A stretch of DNA of 64,000 nucleotides from Microbacterium sp. (lineage in GTDB: Bacteria; Actinomycetota; Actinomycetes; Actinomycetales; Microbacteriaceae), in the NCBI RefSeq assembly GCF_031178445.1, contig NZ_JAPSIY010000002.1:424469-488468 (forward strand). Direction: 5' to 3'. The translations under genes were made by a program, and so were the position numbers. The notes beneath the pieces are model-generated. The model was given only the letters and a program-made list of their open reading frames with translations, searched no databases and had not been told where the DNA came from. Below, piece by piece: positions 35,554-44,664 of the stretch (position 1 is its first letter; each line of letters opens with the position of its first letter).

Positions 35554-37182
35554 CTACTTGAAGACCTGGGCTGTGCCCCAGACGGCGTCGCCGGCGATGA
35601 TGCCTGCGCCGAAGAGCACGACCTCGTTGTGCCCCTTCTCGCCGCGCCACTTCTCCCAGACGACGCGGGCGATCAGCCCGAGGACGACGAGCACGCCGGC
35701 CCAGGGGGTGGCGATGAGCAGCCCGGTGGCGAGCATGACGCCCATCTGGCGCTTGGCGCCGCCGATGAGCTGGATGAGGGCGCCCGGGATCGCCCACAGA
35801 GCGAGCGTGAGCCAGATGCCGGGATCGGCGAGGCCCTGCGTGATGGTGTCTGCGAAGACCTTCGAGACCGGGGGGATCTGCGCATTGGCGAAGAACGGCT
35901 GCCAGAGGATCGCCACCATCGCGATCGCGACCAGAAATCCGATGACCGATGAGATGAACTGCTGCTTGCGGCCGTCGAGCTCGAAGCGGGTGTAGGGGCG
36001 CTCGCCGCGGCGCAGTATCCAGCCCGCCTTCAGGTCGTACCCCATGTCGGCGAATGCGGGGCCGGTCGCCGCGCAGTATCCGGTGAGCATCGCGAGCGGC
36101 ACCACCGGGATGCCGATCAGCAGACCGATCACCATGAAGATGAGGGTCACGGCGAAGGCGGGGAACCATCCGGAGTGCATCGCGGCCAGTCCGACGATGA
36201 GCTCGTGCACGATCGCGGCGACGGCTGCGAAGAGGACCCACCCGATGAGCGCGTACCAGGTCAGCTCGGTCCACAGGCCGCCCACGACGGCGATCAGGAC
36301 CGCGCCGCCGAGGTAGAGCGCGAAGCCGTTGCGGAGCACGGCCCGCAGCGTGCGGCGCGACACGGTCGATGCCAGCGACGGGTCTGCGGTGCCCTCGACG
36401 TCCTCGGCCAGCTTCTCGGTGCGCTTGGACAGCAGGATGCGTGCGGCCTGGAACAGGGCGATCAGGCCCGCGCCGATCATGACCCCGTGCGGGATGAACG
36501 CAGCCGAGAGTGAGATGCCCGTCGTCGCCGGGACGATCTGGTTCGTGATCAGACCGACGGCGAACATCGACAGCGCCCAGACGTTGCCGAGGAAGGCGAC
36601 GCCGAAGGCCGACATTGGCAGCCCGAAGAATGAGGCGCCGACGCCGACGGCGGCGCCGCCGGCGAGCACGAGCGCGCGGCGTCCGCCGCGGTCGCCCGCC
36701 TTGATCGTCTCGGCTGCGGCGACCCCCGGAGGCCAGGCGGCGGTGGCGGGCAGGAACTCCGAGCCGAACGCCCGGTAAAGGATGAAGCCGTCGACCAGAA
36801 GCGCGAAGGATGCTCCGATCAGCATCGGCCAGACGAGGTCGGGCCGGCCGATGGCGAACGGGATGGCGATCGGTGTGAGCAGCGAGTTGGCGGCCGCGAA
36901 CGTCGCGCCCGAGATGCTGCTCTGCGCCAGGTTCTGACGATGGATGCTGCGGAAGCGACTCAGGCCCAGGAACGACAGGCGTCCCATCACCATCGCGACC
37001 AGGGCGCCGATCACCGAGGTGTTGGCGGAGATGCCGAGCGTGGTGACGAGGTGGAGGCCGATGACGGCGCCTCCGACGCTCAGCAGGATGGTGATGATCA
37101 GTGTGGCGGGCTCGAGCGCGCGGGGATGGCGCGGGGGCGTGCTCTCGGTGACGGAGGCGCCGGTGGTGGTGTGGGAGCTCAT
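35554..37182 (-). CDS. OPT/YSL-family oligopeptide transporter
   Basis: A 542-residue polytopic protein with about 13-15 hydrophobic segments. It resembles bacterial members of the oligopeptide transporter (OPT/YSL) family, proton-coupled importers of small peptides or metal-peptide complexes. Notable pieces are SISGATFAAANSLLTPIAIPFAIG, PGVAAAETIKAGDRGGRRA, the GYCAATGPAFADMGYDLKAGWILR loop, and WGTAQVFK at the end. It is the first gene of the OPT-M29-S33 operon, 64 bp ahead of the M29-like gene. The promoter region shared with a divergent IclR gene contains two ATCCCRCTAT boxes. Import of peptides for cleavage by the neighbours is a fair inference. Confidence 0.88.
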   Translation of the reverse strand: MSSHTTTGASVTESTPPRHPRALEPATLIITILLSVGGAVIGLHLVTTLGISANTSVIGALVAMVMGRLSFLGLSRFRSIHRQNLAQSSISGATFAAANSLLTPIAIPFAIGRPDLVWPMLIGASFALLVDGFILYRAFGSEFLPATAAWPPGVAAAETIKAGDRGGRRALVLAGGAAVGVGASFFGLPMSAFGVAFLGNVWALSMFAVGLITNQIVPATTGISLSAAFIPHGVMIGAGLIALFQAARILLSKRTEKLAEDVEGTADPSLASTVSRRTLRAVLRNGFALYLGGAVLIAVVGGLWTELTWYALIGWVLFAAVAAIVHELIVGLAAMHSGWFPAFAVTLIFMVIGLLIGIPVVPLAMLTGYCAATGPAFADMGYDLKAGWILRRGERPYTRFELDGRKQQFISSVIGFLVAIAMVAILWQPFFANAQIPPVSKVFADTITQGLADPGIWLTLALWAIPGALIQLIGGAKRQMGVMLATGLLIATPWAGVLVVLGLIARVVWEKWRGEKGHNEVVLFGAGIIAGDAVWGTAQVFK

Positions 37183-37251
37183 TCGGGTGGTCCTAACGTG
37201 TCGGCGGTGACGTTTGCAAGTGTGGGAGCGGCGAGGCCAGACGCCAAACGA

Positions 37252-37281
37252 ATCCCACTATTTGGGATGGCATCCCGCTAT
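37252..37281. promoter_or_regulatory. two ATCCCRCTAT boxes upstream of IclR-1
   Basis: ATCCCACTAT (37252-37261) and ATCCCGCTAT (37272-37281) are direct repeats 20 bp apart, about two helix turns. The first also pairs with GGGAT (37264-37268) as a short inverted repeat. They lie between the divergent OPT transporter and IclR-1 genes, a good place for the regulator to control both. Confidence 0.45.
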
Positions 37282-37308
37282 CGGAGCGCTGCTCTTAGAG
37301 TGATCCGT

Positions 37309-38100
37309 GTGGCAACGACATCGCTGCAGACCGTCGAGCGGGCGCTCGCGATCCTTCTCTCGTACTCCGAGACCCGCTCGGAGTGGGGAGTGACAGAGCT
37401 GGCGGCCGAGTTCGGCTTGAGTCGCTCTACGGCACAGCGGCTGCTCGCGGCGTTGGCTGAGCAGGGTTTCCTGCGCGTGGTGCCGTACAGCCATCGGTAC
37501 CGCCTCGGCCCCGCGCTCTGGCGGATGGCACTGCTGTGGGAGCGCACCGGCGGACTCGCGGCCCTCGCCGGACCGGTGCTCGAGCACCTCGCGGCGAGGA
37601 CCGGCCGCACGGCCGTGTTCGCCATCCCCGACGGCGCGCATGTCCGCGTCGTCGCCGCCGTCGACGGGGTCAGCGGTCCGCCGCGTTCCCACCTGTTCCG
37701 CGGGGCGCTGTACCCCGCGCATGCCGGTGCCGCCTCTCGCGCCTATTTCGCCTTCCTCGACCGGCTCGAGCGGCGTGCGCTGCTGGATGACCGGCCGTTC
37801 GGCCGCTTCTCCGACCACACGCCCACAGACCTCACGGCGCTGGAAGCGGAGTTCGACAACACCGCCCGACTCGGGTATGCGCTCTCAGAGGGGGAGTACG
37901 ACGCGCGGACCCGCGCGCTGGGCATGCCCGTGCGCATGGGTACTCGACCTGTCGCCTCCGTCGCCGTCATCGAGGACGTGGCCTCGCACCCCGAGGACGA
38001 CCTGCTCGACCATCTGCCCGAACTCGAGCAGGCCGCCACGAAGCTCGGCGACGCACTCGTCACACGTGCGCGTCAGGCGACGCCGGCGCGTCAGGAATGA
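37309..38100 (+). CDS. IclR-family regulator 1
   Basis: A 263-residue transcription factor. Residues 5-70 form the winged helix-turn-helix (TVERALAILLSYSE, WGVTELAAEFGLSRSTAQRLL). The effector-binding IclR domain fills the rest, with RSHLFRGALYPAHAGAASRAYFAF and a DDRPFGRFSDHTPTDL segment. The GTG at 37309 is chosen because the family motif begins right after it; a longer reading would enter the promoter region. It is divergent from the OPT-M29-S33 operon and ends 6 bp from the convergent peptidase E gene. It strongly resembles the second IclR gene nearby (ERALxILLS, WGVTxLAxEF, PAHAGAxSRAYFAFL), so the two look like paralogues of one peptide-use control circuit. Confidence 0.92.
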   Translation: MATTSLQTVERALAILLSYSETRSEWGVTELAAEFGLSRSTAQRLLAALAEQGFLRVVPYSHRYRLGPALWRMALLWERTGGLAALAGPVLEHLAARTGRTAVFAIPDGAHVRVVAAVDGVSGPPRSHLFRGALYPAHAGAASRAYFAFLDRLERRALLDDRPFGRFSDHTPTDLTALEAEFDNTARLGYALSEGEYDARTRALGMPVRMGTRPVASVAVIEDVASHPEDDLLDHLPELEQAATKLGDALVTRARQATPARQE

Positions 38101-38106
38101 GCGTGA

Positions 38107-38826
38107 TCAGCGCGTCGGCTGCACTAGGGAGGTGATGTCTCCCGAGATCTCCTGCGGCTCCTGCCCTCGGGCGAACAGCAGCGCGGGCCCGAGGCCGGGG
38201 GAGACGGCTTCGCCGCCGATCTCGATGCTGTGCTCCCGCACGCGGATCCAGGTTCCCTCCCGTAGCGCCACGACGGGTGTCTCGTTCTCCTCCAGATATT
38301 CCGCCAGGCGCAGCGCGCGCGTCTCACCCGCATGCGTCGAGGAGGGATCGGCGTCGAGGTAGTGGCAGTTGATCTGGAACGGCACGAGGCCCAGCGCCTC
38401 GAATCGTCCGGGGAACACGATCGGCATGTCGTTGGTGGTGCGGATGCTGGGAGCGGCGAGGTTGGTGCCGGCACTCGCGCTGAGGTACGGGCGTCCCGCA
38501 TCCGCGTGCGTGCGCAGTGCGACGTCGAGTCCGAGGGCCACCACGTTCTCGAGCAGGCGGAAGGTGTTGCCGCCGCCGACGAACACCGCGGATGCCCCTG
38601 ACACCGCCTCGGCGGGCGAAGCGGACTCGTGCGCGCCGCGGACGGCGATTCCGTGCGCGGCAAAGGCTTCGCGCACCTTCGCCGTGTACGCGTCGTGGTC
38701 GGCGAGTGCGTAGGGCACGAACACGATCTCGTCGATGCCGTCGAGAGCGGGGAGCACGACGTGCCAGGCGTGGTCGAGGTAGGGAAGTCCGACGTTCGTG
38801 GAGTTGGACAGCAGGAGCAGATTCAT
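38107..38826 (-). CDS. pepE: peptidase E (alpha-aspartyl dipeptidase)
   Basis: A 239-residue S51 serine peptidase that splits dipeptides with N-terminal aspartate. It has VFVGGGNTFRLLE, the nucleophile Ser118 in LSASAGTNLA, Asp133 in TNDMPIV, and His155 in QINCHYLDA. All three lie exactly two positions before their E. coli PepE equivalents (120, 135, 157). The GLGPALLFARG end matches the family. The ATG at 38826 overlaps the IclR-2 stop by 4 nt, so regulator and peptidase are co-translated. Specificity for Asp-X peptides suggests that the island handles acidic or isoaspartyl-type fragments as well as proline peptides. Confidence 0.93.
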   Translation of the reverse strand: MNLLLLSNSTNVGLPYLDHAWHVVLPALDGIDEIVFVPYALADHDAYTAKVREAFAAHGIAVRGAHESASPAEAVSGASAVFVGGGNTFRLLENVVALGLDVALRTHADAGRPYLSASAGTNLAAPSIRTTNDMPIVFPGRFEALGLVPFQINCHYLDADPSSTHAGETRALRLAEYLEENETPVVALREGTWIRVREHSIEIGGEAVSPGLGPALLFARGQEPQEISGDITSLVQPTR

Positions 38827-39617
38827 TCGTGGAGCTTTCGCTGAGGGGCGTGCGAGGAGAGGAGGTTGCCGATCTGCTGGGCGGTGCGCAGCAGCACGTC
38901 GAGGTGATCGTGGATGTCGCCGAGGCGCTCCCGCTTGTGCTCGCCGATGCTCACCGATCCCACGGGACGCCCGGTGACGAACACGGGAGCGGCGAGGGCG
39001 CGCGTGTTCTGGTCGTACTCACCGGCCGAGTAGGCCCAGCCGACGTCGGCTACCTTCTGCATGTCGGCTTCGACCTCCGCCGCATCCAGAGCGGTGAGGT
39101 CGCTGAACTTCGCGAGCGGCCGGTGATACATGAGCTGCTGGCGCTGGCCGGCGGAGAGGAAGGCGAAGTAGGCGCGCGACGTCGCCCCGGCGTGCGCGGG
39201 GTACAGCTCGCCGACGAGCGGATGATCGCGCATCGGACTCGTGCCCCCGTCGACCGCCGCGACGCATCGCACGTACGCGCCGTCTGCGAGCGCGAACACG
39301 GCGGTACGCGATGAGGCGTCGGCGAGATCGGCGAGCAGGGGTTCGACGAGCACGGCCATGCCGCCGCGCCGTTCCCAGGTCGAGGCGATCCGCCAGAGGG
39401 CGGGGCCGAGGCGGTACCGGCGCGTCGTCCGGTCGGCATGCAGGAACCCGCGCGCGGCCAGCGTGCTCAGCAGCCGCTGCGCCGCCGACTTGTCGAGATC
39501 GAACTCTTTCGCCAGGTCGGTCACGCCCCAGTCCGTGCGCCGTTCGGTGAACGACAGCAGGATGCTGAGCGCACGATCGACCGTCTGCAGCGGCGCGCGC
39601 GCGTTGGTGTCGGACAT
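38823..39617 (-). CDS. IclR-family regulator 2
   Basis: A 264-residue regulator with an N-terminal winged helix (TVDRALSILLSFTERRTDWGVTDL, DLDKSAAQRLLSTLAARGF) and a C-terminal IclR effector domain (GGTSPMRDHPLVGELYPAHAGATSRAYFAFL). It starts at the ATG at 39617. Its gene is divergent from the Dpp ABC operon, with 145 bp between them, and overlaps pepE at its 3' end. A TCTCA-N5-TGAGA palindrome lies in the gap at 39673-39687. It probably controls both the ABC operon and pepE and may respond to a peptide-derived acid. Close to IclR-1 in sequence along the whole length. Confidence 0.92.
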   Translation of the reverse strand: MSDTNARAPLQTVDRALSILLSFTERRTDWGVTDLAKEFDLDKSAAQRLLSTLAARGFLHADRTTRRYRLGPALWRIASTWERRGGMAVLVEPLLADLADASSRTAVFALADGAYVRCVAAVDGGTSPMRDHPLVGELYPAHAGATSRAYFAFLSAGQRQQLMYHRPLAKFSDLTALDAAEVEADMQKVADVGWAYSAGEYDQNTRALAAPVFVTGRPVGSVSIGEHKRERLGDIHDHLDVLLRTAQQIGNLLSSHAPQRKLHE

Positions 39618-39672
39618 GGGTGACCCCCTCTGCCGTCAGCCTAGGGTGCGCTCGACGGCGCACGCATCATCA

Positions 39673-39687
39673 TCTCATATAGTGAGA
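39673..39687. promoter_or_regulatory. TCTCA-N5-TGAGA palindrome (IclR-2 operator candidate)
   Basis: TCTCATATAGTGAGA is a perfect 5-bp inverted repeat with a 5-bp centre; TATAGT inside it (39679-39684) could be a -10 element. It lies 76 bp before the first ABC permease start and 56 bp from the IclR-2 start. Size and form fit IclR-family sites. Confidence 0.5.
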
Positions 39688-39762
39688 AAGAGTTGCGCGC
39701 GGCTTGACCCCGCCCGGATAGTGGGTCGCACCCGCCCGAAGTCGTCATCGACAAGGAGAGCA

Positions 39763-40770
39763 GTGCGCACCATAACTCGCCGAGTGCTGGCGATGATCCC
39801 CACCCTGCTGGGAGTCGTCGTGTGCATCTTCGTGATCACCCGCGTGCTCCCCGGCGACCCGGCCCGGACGCTCGCCGGAGAGAACGCCGCCGAATCCGTG
39901 GTCGCCAAGCTGCGTGAGCAGATGGGCTTCGATCAGCCCATCTGGGTGCAGTTCTGGGACTATCTGACGGGGCTCTTCCGCGGCGATCTCGGATACGCGT
40001 GGCACACCGGACGCCCCGTGGCCGAGGACTTCGCCACCCGTTTCCCCGCCACCGTCGAGCTCGGTGTCACCGCGCTGCTGATCGGCATCCTGATCGGAGT
40101 TCCGCTCGGGATCCTCGGCGCGACCCAGCGCGGCCGCCTGGCGGACCATGCGACGCGCGTGATCTCCTTGCTCGGGGCGTCGATGCCGCTGTTCTGGCTG
40201 GGACTTCTCGTCATCTCGCTGTTCTACGGCACCCTCGGCTGGGCCCCCGCACCGGTCGGCCGCATCGATGACACGTTGAACCCGCCGACGCACATCACGG
40301 GCCTGTACGTGATCGACAGCATCCTGACGGGTGACACGGCCGCACTGCAGAGCTCTTTGGCACACCTCATCTGGCCCGCGATGGTGCTGTCGGTCGGAGC
40401 GGTCGCGATCATCTCGCGCATGACCCGCTCATCCATGCTCGAGGTGCTGGGCCAGGACTACATCCGCACGGCAGCGGCGAAGGGCATGGGACCCGCCAGG
40501 GTCGTCGGCGGCCACGCCCTCAAGAACGCCGCTCCCTCCATCGTCACGATCGTCGGCCTCGAGCTCGGACAGCTCCTCGGGGGCGCCGTGATCACCGAGA
40601 CGATCTTCAGCTGGCCGGGCATCGGCGGCTACGTGGTCGAATCCATCAACGCGACCGACTACGCGCCCGTCCAGGCCATGACCCTGGTCGCCGCGATCAT
40701 CTACCTGGTGGTGAACCTGCTCGTCGATCTGTCGCAGGGGATCTTCGACCCGAAGGTGCGCAATGTCTGA
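39763..40770 (+). CDS. peptide ABC transporter permease (DppB-like)
   Basis: A 335-residue inner-membrane permease of the Dpp/Opp type. It opens with RRVLAMIPTLLGVVVCIFVITRVLPGDPAR, the conserved N-terminus with the first span and LPGDPA motif. Five more spans follow, and the coupling loop DYIRTAAAKGMGPARVVGGHALKNA contacts the ATPase. The GTG at 39763 has ACAAGGAGAGC upstream. The gene ends with an 8-nt overlap with the next permease. Together with the following permease, binding protein and two ATPases it makes a complete importer for peptides or similar solutes. Confidence 0.93.
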   Translation: MRTITRRVLAMIPTLLGVVVCIFVITRVLPGDPARTLAGENAAESVVAKLREQMGFDQPIWVQFWDYLTGLFRGDLGYAWHTGRPVAEDFATRFPATVELGVTALLIGILIGVPLGILGATQRGRLADHATRVISLLGASMPLFWLGLLVISLFYGTLGWAPAPVGRIDDTLNPPTHITGLYVIDSILTGDTAALQSSLAHLIWPAMVLSVGAVAIISRMTRSSMLEVLGQDYIRTAAAKGMGPARVVGGHALKNAAPSIVTIVGLELGQLLGGAVITETIFSWPGIGGYVVESINATDYAPVQAMTLVAAIIYLVVNLLVDLSQGIFDPKVRNV

Positions 40771-41662
40771 GACCACCACGCTCACGATCGCCCAGCAGCA
40801 GGCGCGGCCCGTCCGCGGCAGGACCACCGCTCTGACACTGCTGCTTCGCAACCCCTCGGCCATGGTCGGAGCGGGGATCATCCTGTTCTGGACGCTGGGC
40901 GGGCTGATCACCGCCGTGTGGTCGCCGTATCCGCCCAACATGACGGACGCCGGGCCGCTGTTGGCTCCTCCGTCGGCGGAGCACCTCTTCGGCACCGACA
41001 ACTACGGACGCGACCTGTTCTCCCGCGTGCTCGCCGGAGCCCGCGTCTCACTGTGGACAGGCGTCATCGCGATCGCGGTGTCGCTGGTGATCGGCGTGCC
41101 GCTGGGTGCTGTCGCCGGCTACTTCCGTGGTGCGATAGGCATGACGATCATGCGTGTCATGGACATGCTGCTCGCCTTCCCCTCCCTGCTCCTCGCCATG
41201 GCGCTCGCCGTCGCTCTCGGCCCAGGGCTCGCCAGCGCCATGATCGCGGTCGGCATCGTCGGGATCCCCGAGTTCGCCCGCATCATGTACGGCCAGACCG
41301 TGTCGCTGCGCGAGCGGGAGTTCGTCGAGTCGTCGCGGGCGATCGGGCTCAAGGACGCGGTGATCCTGTTCCGCCACATCCTGCCCAACGGCCTCGTCCC
41401 GATCATCGTGCGCTGCGCACTCGGCATGGGCTACGCGATCCTGACCGCGGCCGCGCTGAGCTTCATCGGGCTCGGCGCCCAGCCGCCGCTCGCCGAATGG
41501 GGCGTCATGATCTCCGACGCCCGCGGCTACATCATCTCGGGGGAGTGGTGGATGACCCTGTTCCCCGGCATCGCGATCGCCTCGTCGATCCTCGGATTCA
41601 ACCTGCTCGGTGACGGCCTCCGCGACGTGCTCGATCCACGTCTGAGGACCTCAGCTCGCTGA
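40763..41662 (+). CDS. peptide ABC transporter permease (DppC-like)
   Basis: A 299-residue second permease. It has the DppC-type N-terminal span, the LFGTDNYGRDLFSRVLAGARVSL segment that is nearly invariant in this family, and the coupling loop FVESSRAIGLKDAVILFRHILPNGL. The C-terminal GDGLRDVLDPRLR is also standard. It starts at an ATG inside the previous gene's last codons. The pair forms the channel for the substrate-binding protein encoded next. Confidence 0.94.
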   Translation: MSETTTLTIAQQQARPVRGRTTALTLLLRNPSAMVGAGIILFWTLGGLITAVWSPYPPNMTDAGPLLAPPSAEHLFGTDNYGRDLFSRVLAGARVSLWTGVIAIAVSLVIGVPLGAVAGYFRGAIGMTIMRVMDMLLAFPSLLLAMALAVALGPGLASAMIAVGIVGIPEFARIMYGQTVSLREREFVESSRAIGLKDAVILFRHILPNGLVPIIVRCALGMGYAILTAAALSFIGLGAQPPLAEWGVMISDARGYIISGEWWMTLFPGIAIASSILGFNLLGDGLRDVLDPRLRTSAR

Positions 41663-41730
41663 CGCCAGGGGCCACGAGACCCCGCACGTCACGAGACACC
41701 GAAACCCGTCCCAACGAAAGGCACCACTCC

Positions 41731-43311
41731 ATGCGCACGCAGAGAATGATCTCCGCCGCCGCAGTCGCCCTCGCCGTCGTGCTGTCGACCGCCGGCTGTG
41801 TGGCGAACGCGAACTCCAATGCGAACACCGACGCCCAAGGCGCGGACCAGACGCTGACCATCGCATACTCCGAGGGCGGAAAGACCCTCGATCCGGCGGA
41901 GGCGAACGACGGCACGAGCGACACGCTCGTCGTGGCGGCATACGACCAGCTCGTCACCTACGGCACCAAGGAGGTCGACGGCAAGCGCGTGTCGGACACC
42001 GCCACGATCGCTCCCATGCTCGCGACCGAATGGGAGGTGGACGACACCGACACCGTCTACACCTTCACGCTTCGCGACGACGTCTCGTTCCAGTCGGGCA
42101 AGAAGCTCACCGCCGATGACGTCGTGCGCTCGTTCGAGCACATCGAAGCCTCGGCATCCGCCAGCTTCCTGTACGGCATGGCCGGGATCTCCACCGTCGA
42201 GGCGACGGATGAGCACACGGTCGTCGTCACCCTCACCGCGCCGAACCACCTCTTCCTGCAGATCCTGCCGATGTACTCGTTCTCCATCCTCGACATGGAT
42301 CTCGTCGAGAAGAACGGCGGCGCCGAATGGCTGGCGACCAACACCGCGGGCACCGGCCCGTATGTCATCGACAGCTGGGACCCCGCCAGCGCGGCGAAGC
42401 TCAGCCGCAACGAGGACTACTGGGGCGAAGCCCCCGCCCTCGGCACGGTGAACCTGAAGTTCATCACGGACCCCTCCAACCGCCTGCAGCTGCTCAAGAA
42501 GGGCTCCGTCGACGCCGCGCTCGAGGTCGCGCCGAAGGATCTCGAGGGCCTCGAAGGCGATGGCGTCGTCGTCGACTCCCGACCCAGCAACAAGATCCTG
42601 TACTTCGCGATGAACAACGCCATCGCTCCCTTCGACGACCCGAAGGTGCGCGAGGCGATCACGTACGCGATCCCCTACGACAAGCTCATCGACGACGTGA
42701 TGAAGGGACAGGCCAGCCCGATGCGCTCGTCGGTCGCCAGCTCGACGCCCGGATTCACCGAGCAGGGCAACGAGGCCGAGTACGACCTCGACAAGGCCAG
42801 GACACTGCTCGCCGAGGCCGGGTACCCCGACGGGTTCACATTCGACTTCACGCTCGGCTCCGGCTTCTCGGACTGGAACGACGACGCGGTGCTGATCCAG
42901 TCGGAGCTCGCCAAGATCGGCGTGACCATGAACATCACCAACATGGCCCGCGCGCAGTTCCTCGAGGCGCTCGCCGGCAAGCAGGTGCAGGCCTACATCA
43001 GCCGCTGGACCTCGTTCGTCAACGACCCCGGCTACCACCTGGGCCTGCTGATGACCTCGGACGGCACCAGCAACTACATGAACTACTCGAACGCACGCGT
43101 CGACCAGCTGTGGAAGGAGGCCGCCTCCGAGCCCGACGCCGAGGTGCGCAACGAGAAGTACGGCGAGATGCAGGAGCTGATCAGCGAGGAAGCGCCCTGG
43201 GCGTACCTGTACGAGTACAACATCGCTGTCGCGCACGATGAGGGCCTCGAGGGCTACACCTCGTACCCCGACGGGCTGATCCGCTTCTTCCAGCTGAGCA
43301 AGTCCGAGTGA
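41731..43311 (+). CDS. lipoprotein peptide-binding protein (SBP family 5)
   Basis: A 526-residue extracellular solute receptor. A lipoprotein signal covers residues 1-23, with the lipobox LSTAGC and lipidated Cys23; residues 24-38 form an Asn/Ala-rich linker. The mature part is SBP_bac_5: TLTIAYSEGGKTLDPAEAND, the family signature around DVVRSFEHIEA, GTGPYVIDSWDPAS, and FAMNNAIAPFDDPKVREAITYAI. It hands substrate to the upstream permeases. The ATG is at 41731 with AACGAAAGG in front. Its stop overlaps a GTG of the M20 gene. Ligand may be a dipeptide or oligopeptide; sequence alone does not tell. Confidence 0.94.
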   Translation: MRTQRMISAAAVALAVVLSTAGCVANANSNANTDAQGADQTLTIAYSEGGKTLDPAEANDGTSDTLVVAAYDQLVTYGTKEVDGKRVSDTATIAPMLATEWEVDDTDTVYTFTLRDDVSFQSGKKLTADDVVRSFEHIEASASASFLYGMAGISTVEATDEHTVVVTLTAPNHLFLQILPMYSFSILDMDLVEKNGGAEWLATNTAGTGPYVIDSWDPASAAKLSRNEDYWGEAPALGTVNLKFITDPSNRLQLLKKGSVDAALEVAPKDLEGLEGDGVVVDSRPSNKILYFAMNNAIAPFDDPKVREAITYAIPYDKLIDDVMKGQASPMRSSVASSTPGFTEQGNEAEYDLDKARTLLAEAGYPDGFTFDFTLGSGFSDWNDDAVLIQSELAKIGVTMNITNMARAQFLEALAGKQVQAYISRWTSFVNDPGYHLGLLMTSDGTSNYMNYSNARVDQLWKEAASEPDAEVRNEKYGEMQELISEEAPWAYLYEYNIAVAHDEGLEGYTSYPDGLIRFFQLSKSE

Positions 43312-43352
43312 CCACGCACGCGCCCCCGACCGGACGAGAGAGACGAGAGAGC

Positions 43353-44630
43353 ATGATGCAGGCAGACTGGGAGACCCGGATCCTCGAGGCGGTGGAAGAG
43401 ACGGCGGACGAGCTTCTGGAGCTCGCCGGCCTCCTCATCCGCACCCCGAGCGAGAACCCTCCCGGAGACTGCACGGAGATCGCTGACGTCATCGCCGCCC
43501 ATCTGCGCGGTGCCGGCATCGACGCGGAGCTCCTCGATGCCGGTCAGGGGCGCGTGAGCGTCGTCGCGCATCGCGGTGAGAAGGGCGAGGGGCAGCGACA
43601 CCTCGTCTTCGCAGGACACCATGACGTCGTCCCCGTGGGGGACGTCAGCCGCTGGTCGTTCCCTCCGTTCGCCGGCGACGTGGTCGACGGCTGGCTGCGC
43701 GGCCGCGGAGCCAGCGACATGAAGGCCGGGCTGGCGGGTCTCATCCACGTGTTCATCCTGCTCGCGCGGCTCGGCGTGCCGATCGCCGGCCGGCTGTCGC
43801 TGGCCTCAGTGCCCGACGAGGAGACCGGCGGGCGGCTCGGCGCCGACTGGGTGCTCGACCAGGGTGCGCTCGATGGCGCCGACGGAGGCATCATCGCCGA
43901 GCCGGCCGAGCGCGACCACCCCACCATCGGGCAGAAGGGCAGCAACTGGTTCCGCCTGACCATCAAGGGCAGGCCGGGGCACGGCAGCCTCCAGCCGGTG
44001 CATGGCACCAGCGCCAACCTGCTCGGCGCCAGGGCGATCATCGCCCTGCAGCGGCTGTGGGACATGACGCCGGACGCGCCCGAGGAGGTTCGCCAGCTGA
44101 TCGCGGACTCGAAGCGGTTCGCGGTGCAGCGCGAGGGCTACGCCCCTGAGGTGGCCGACGTGTTCGAACACGTCACGATCAACGTCGGCACCATCGCCGG
44201 CGGCACGTCGACCAACGTCGTCGCCGACACCTGCGTGATCGAGTTCGACACCAGGGTGCCGATCGGACTCTCCCGAGCCGAGGTGCTCGCCCGCGTGCGC
44301 GAGATCCTCGCCGAGGAGGGCATCGAAGCCGAACTCGAGCCGCTCGGCTTCATGAGCGAGCCGAACTGGACCGTGCCGACCGACCCCATCGTCGAGACGC
44401 TGGTCGGCGCTCTGCGAGAGCTCTCCGACCCCGAGGCGCAGGGCGTGCTGCAATGGGCGTCCTCCGACGCCCGCACGTTCCGCAGCCACGGCATCCCCGT
44501 GCTGCAGTACGGCCCGGCCGATCTGCAGACCATCCACAGCTTCGACGAACGCGCGCTTGCCGCGGACGTCGTCCTCGCCGCCAAGGTCTACGCCTTGAGC
44601 GCCATCCGCTACCTCGGGCTCACCTCCTGA
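43353..44630 (+). CDS. M20-family metallopeptidase
   Basis: A 425-residue zinc hydrolase of the ArgE/DapE/CPG2 type. Metal-site motifs are HLVFAGHHDVVPVGD (His, then Asp), GRGASDMKAG, and PDEETGG with the catalytic Glu. The dimerisation-domain piece KGRPGHGSLQPVHGTSAN follows, then TIAGGTSTNVVAD and a final HSFDE near the C-terminus. It would cut a dipeptide or N-acyl amino acid imported by the surrounding ABC system. Start is uncertain: I use the ATG at 43353, with GAGAGAG close upstream; a GTG at 43308 overlaps the binding-protein stop (GTGA) and would add 15 residues. Confidence 0.91.
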   Translation: MMQADWETRILEAVEETADELLELAGLLIRTPSENPPGDCTEIADVIAAHLRGAGIDAELLDAGQGRVSVVAHRGEKGEGQRHLVFAGHHDVVPVGDVSRWSFPPFAGDVVDGWLRGRGASDMKAGLAGLIHVFILLARLGVPIAGRLSLASVPDEETGGRLGADWVLDQGALDGADGGIIAEPAERDHPTIGQKGSNWFRLTIKGRPGHGSLQPVHGTSANLLGARAIIALQRLWDMTPDAPEEVRQLIADSKRFAVQREGYAPEVADVFEHVTINVGTIAGGTSTNVVADTCVIEFDTRVPIGLSRAEVLARVREILAEEGIEAELEPLGFMSEPNWTVPTDPIVETLVGALRELSDPEAQGVLQWASSDARTFRSHGIPVLQYGPADLQTIHSFDERALAADVVLAAKVYALSAIRYLGLTS

Positions 44631-44664
44631 GGCCCCGGCAGACACGAAGAAGAGAGAGAAAAGC

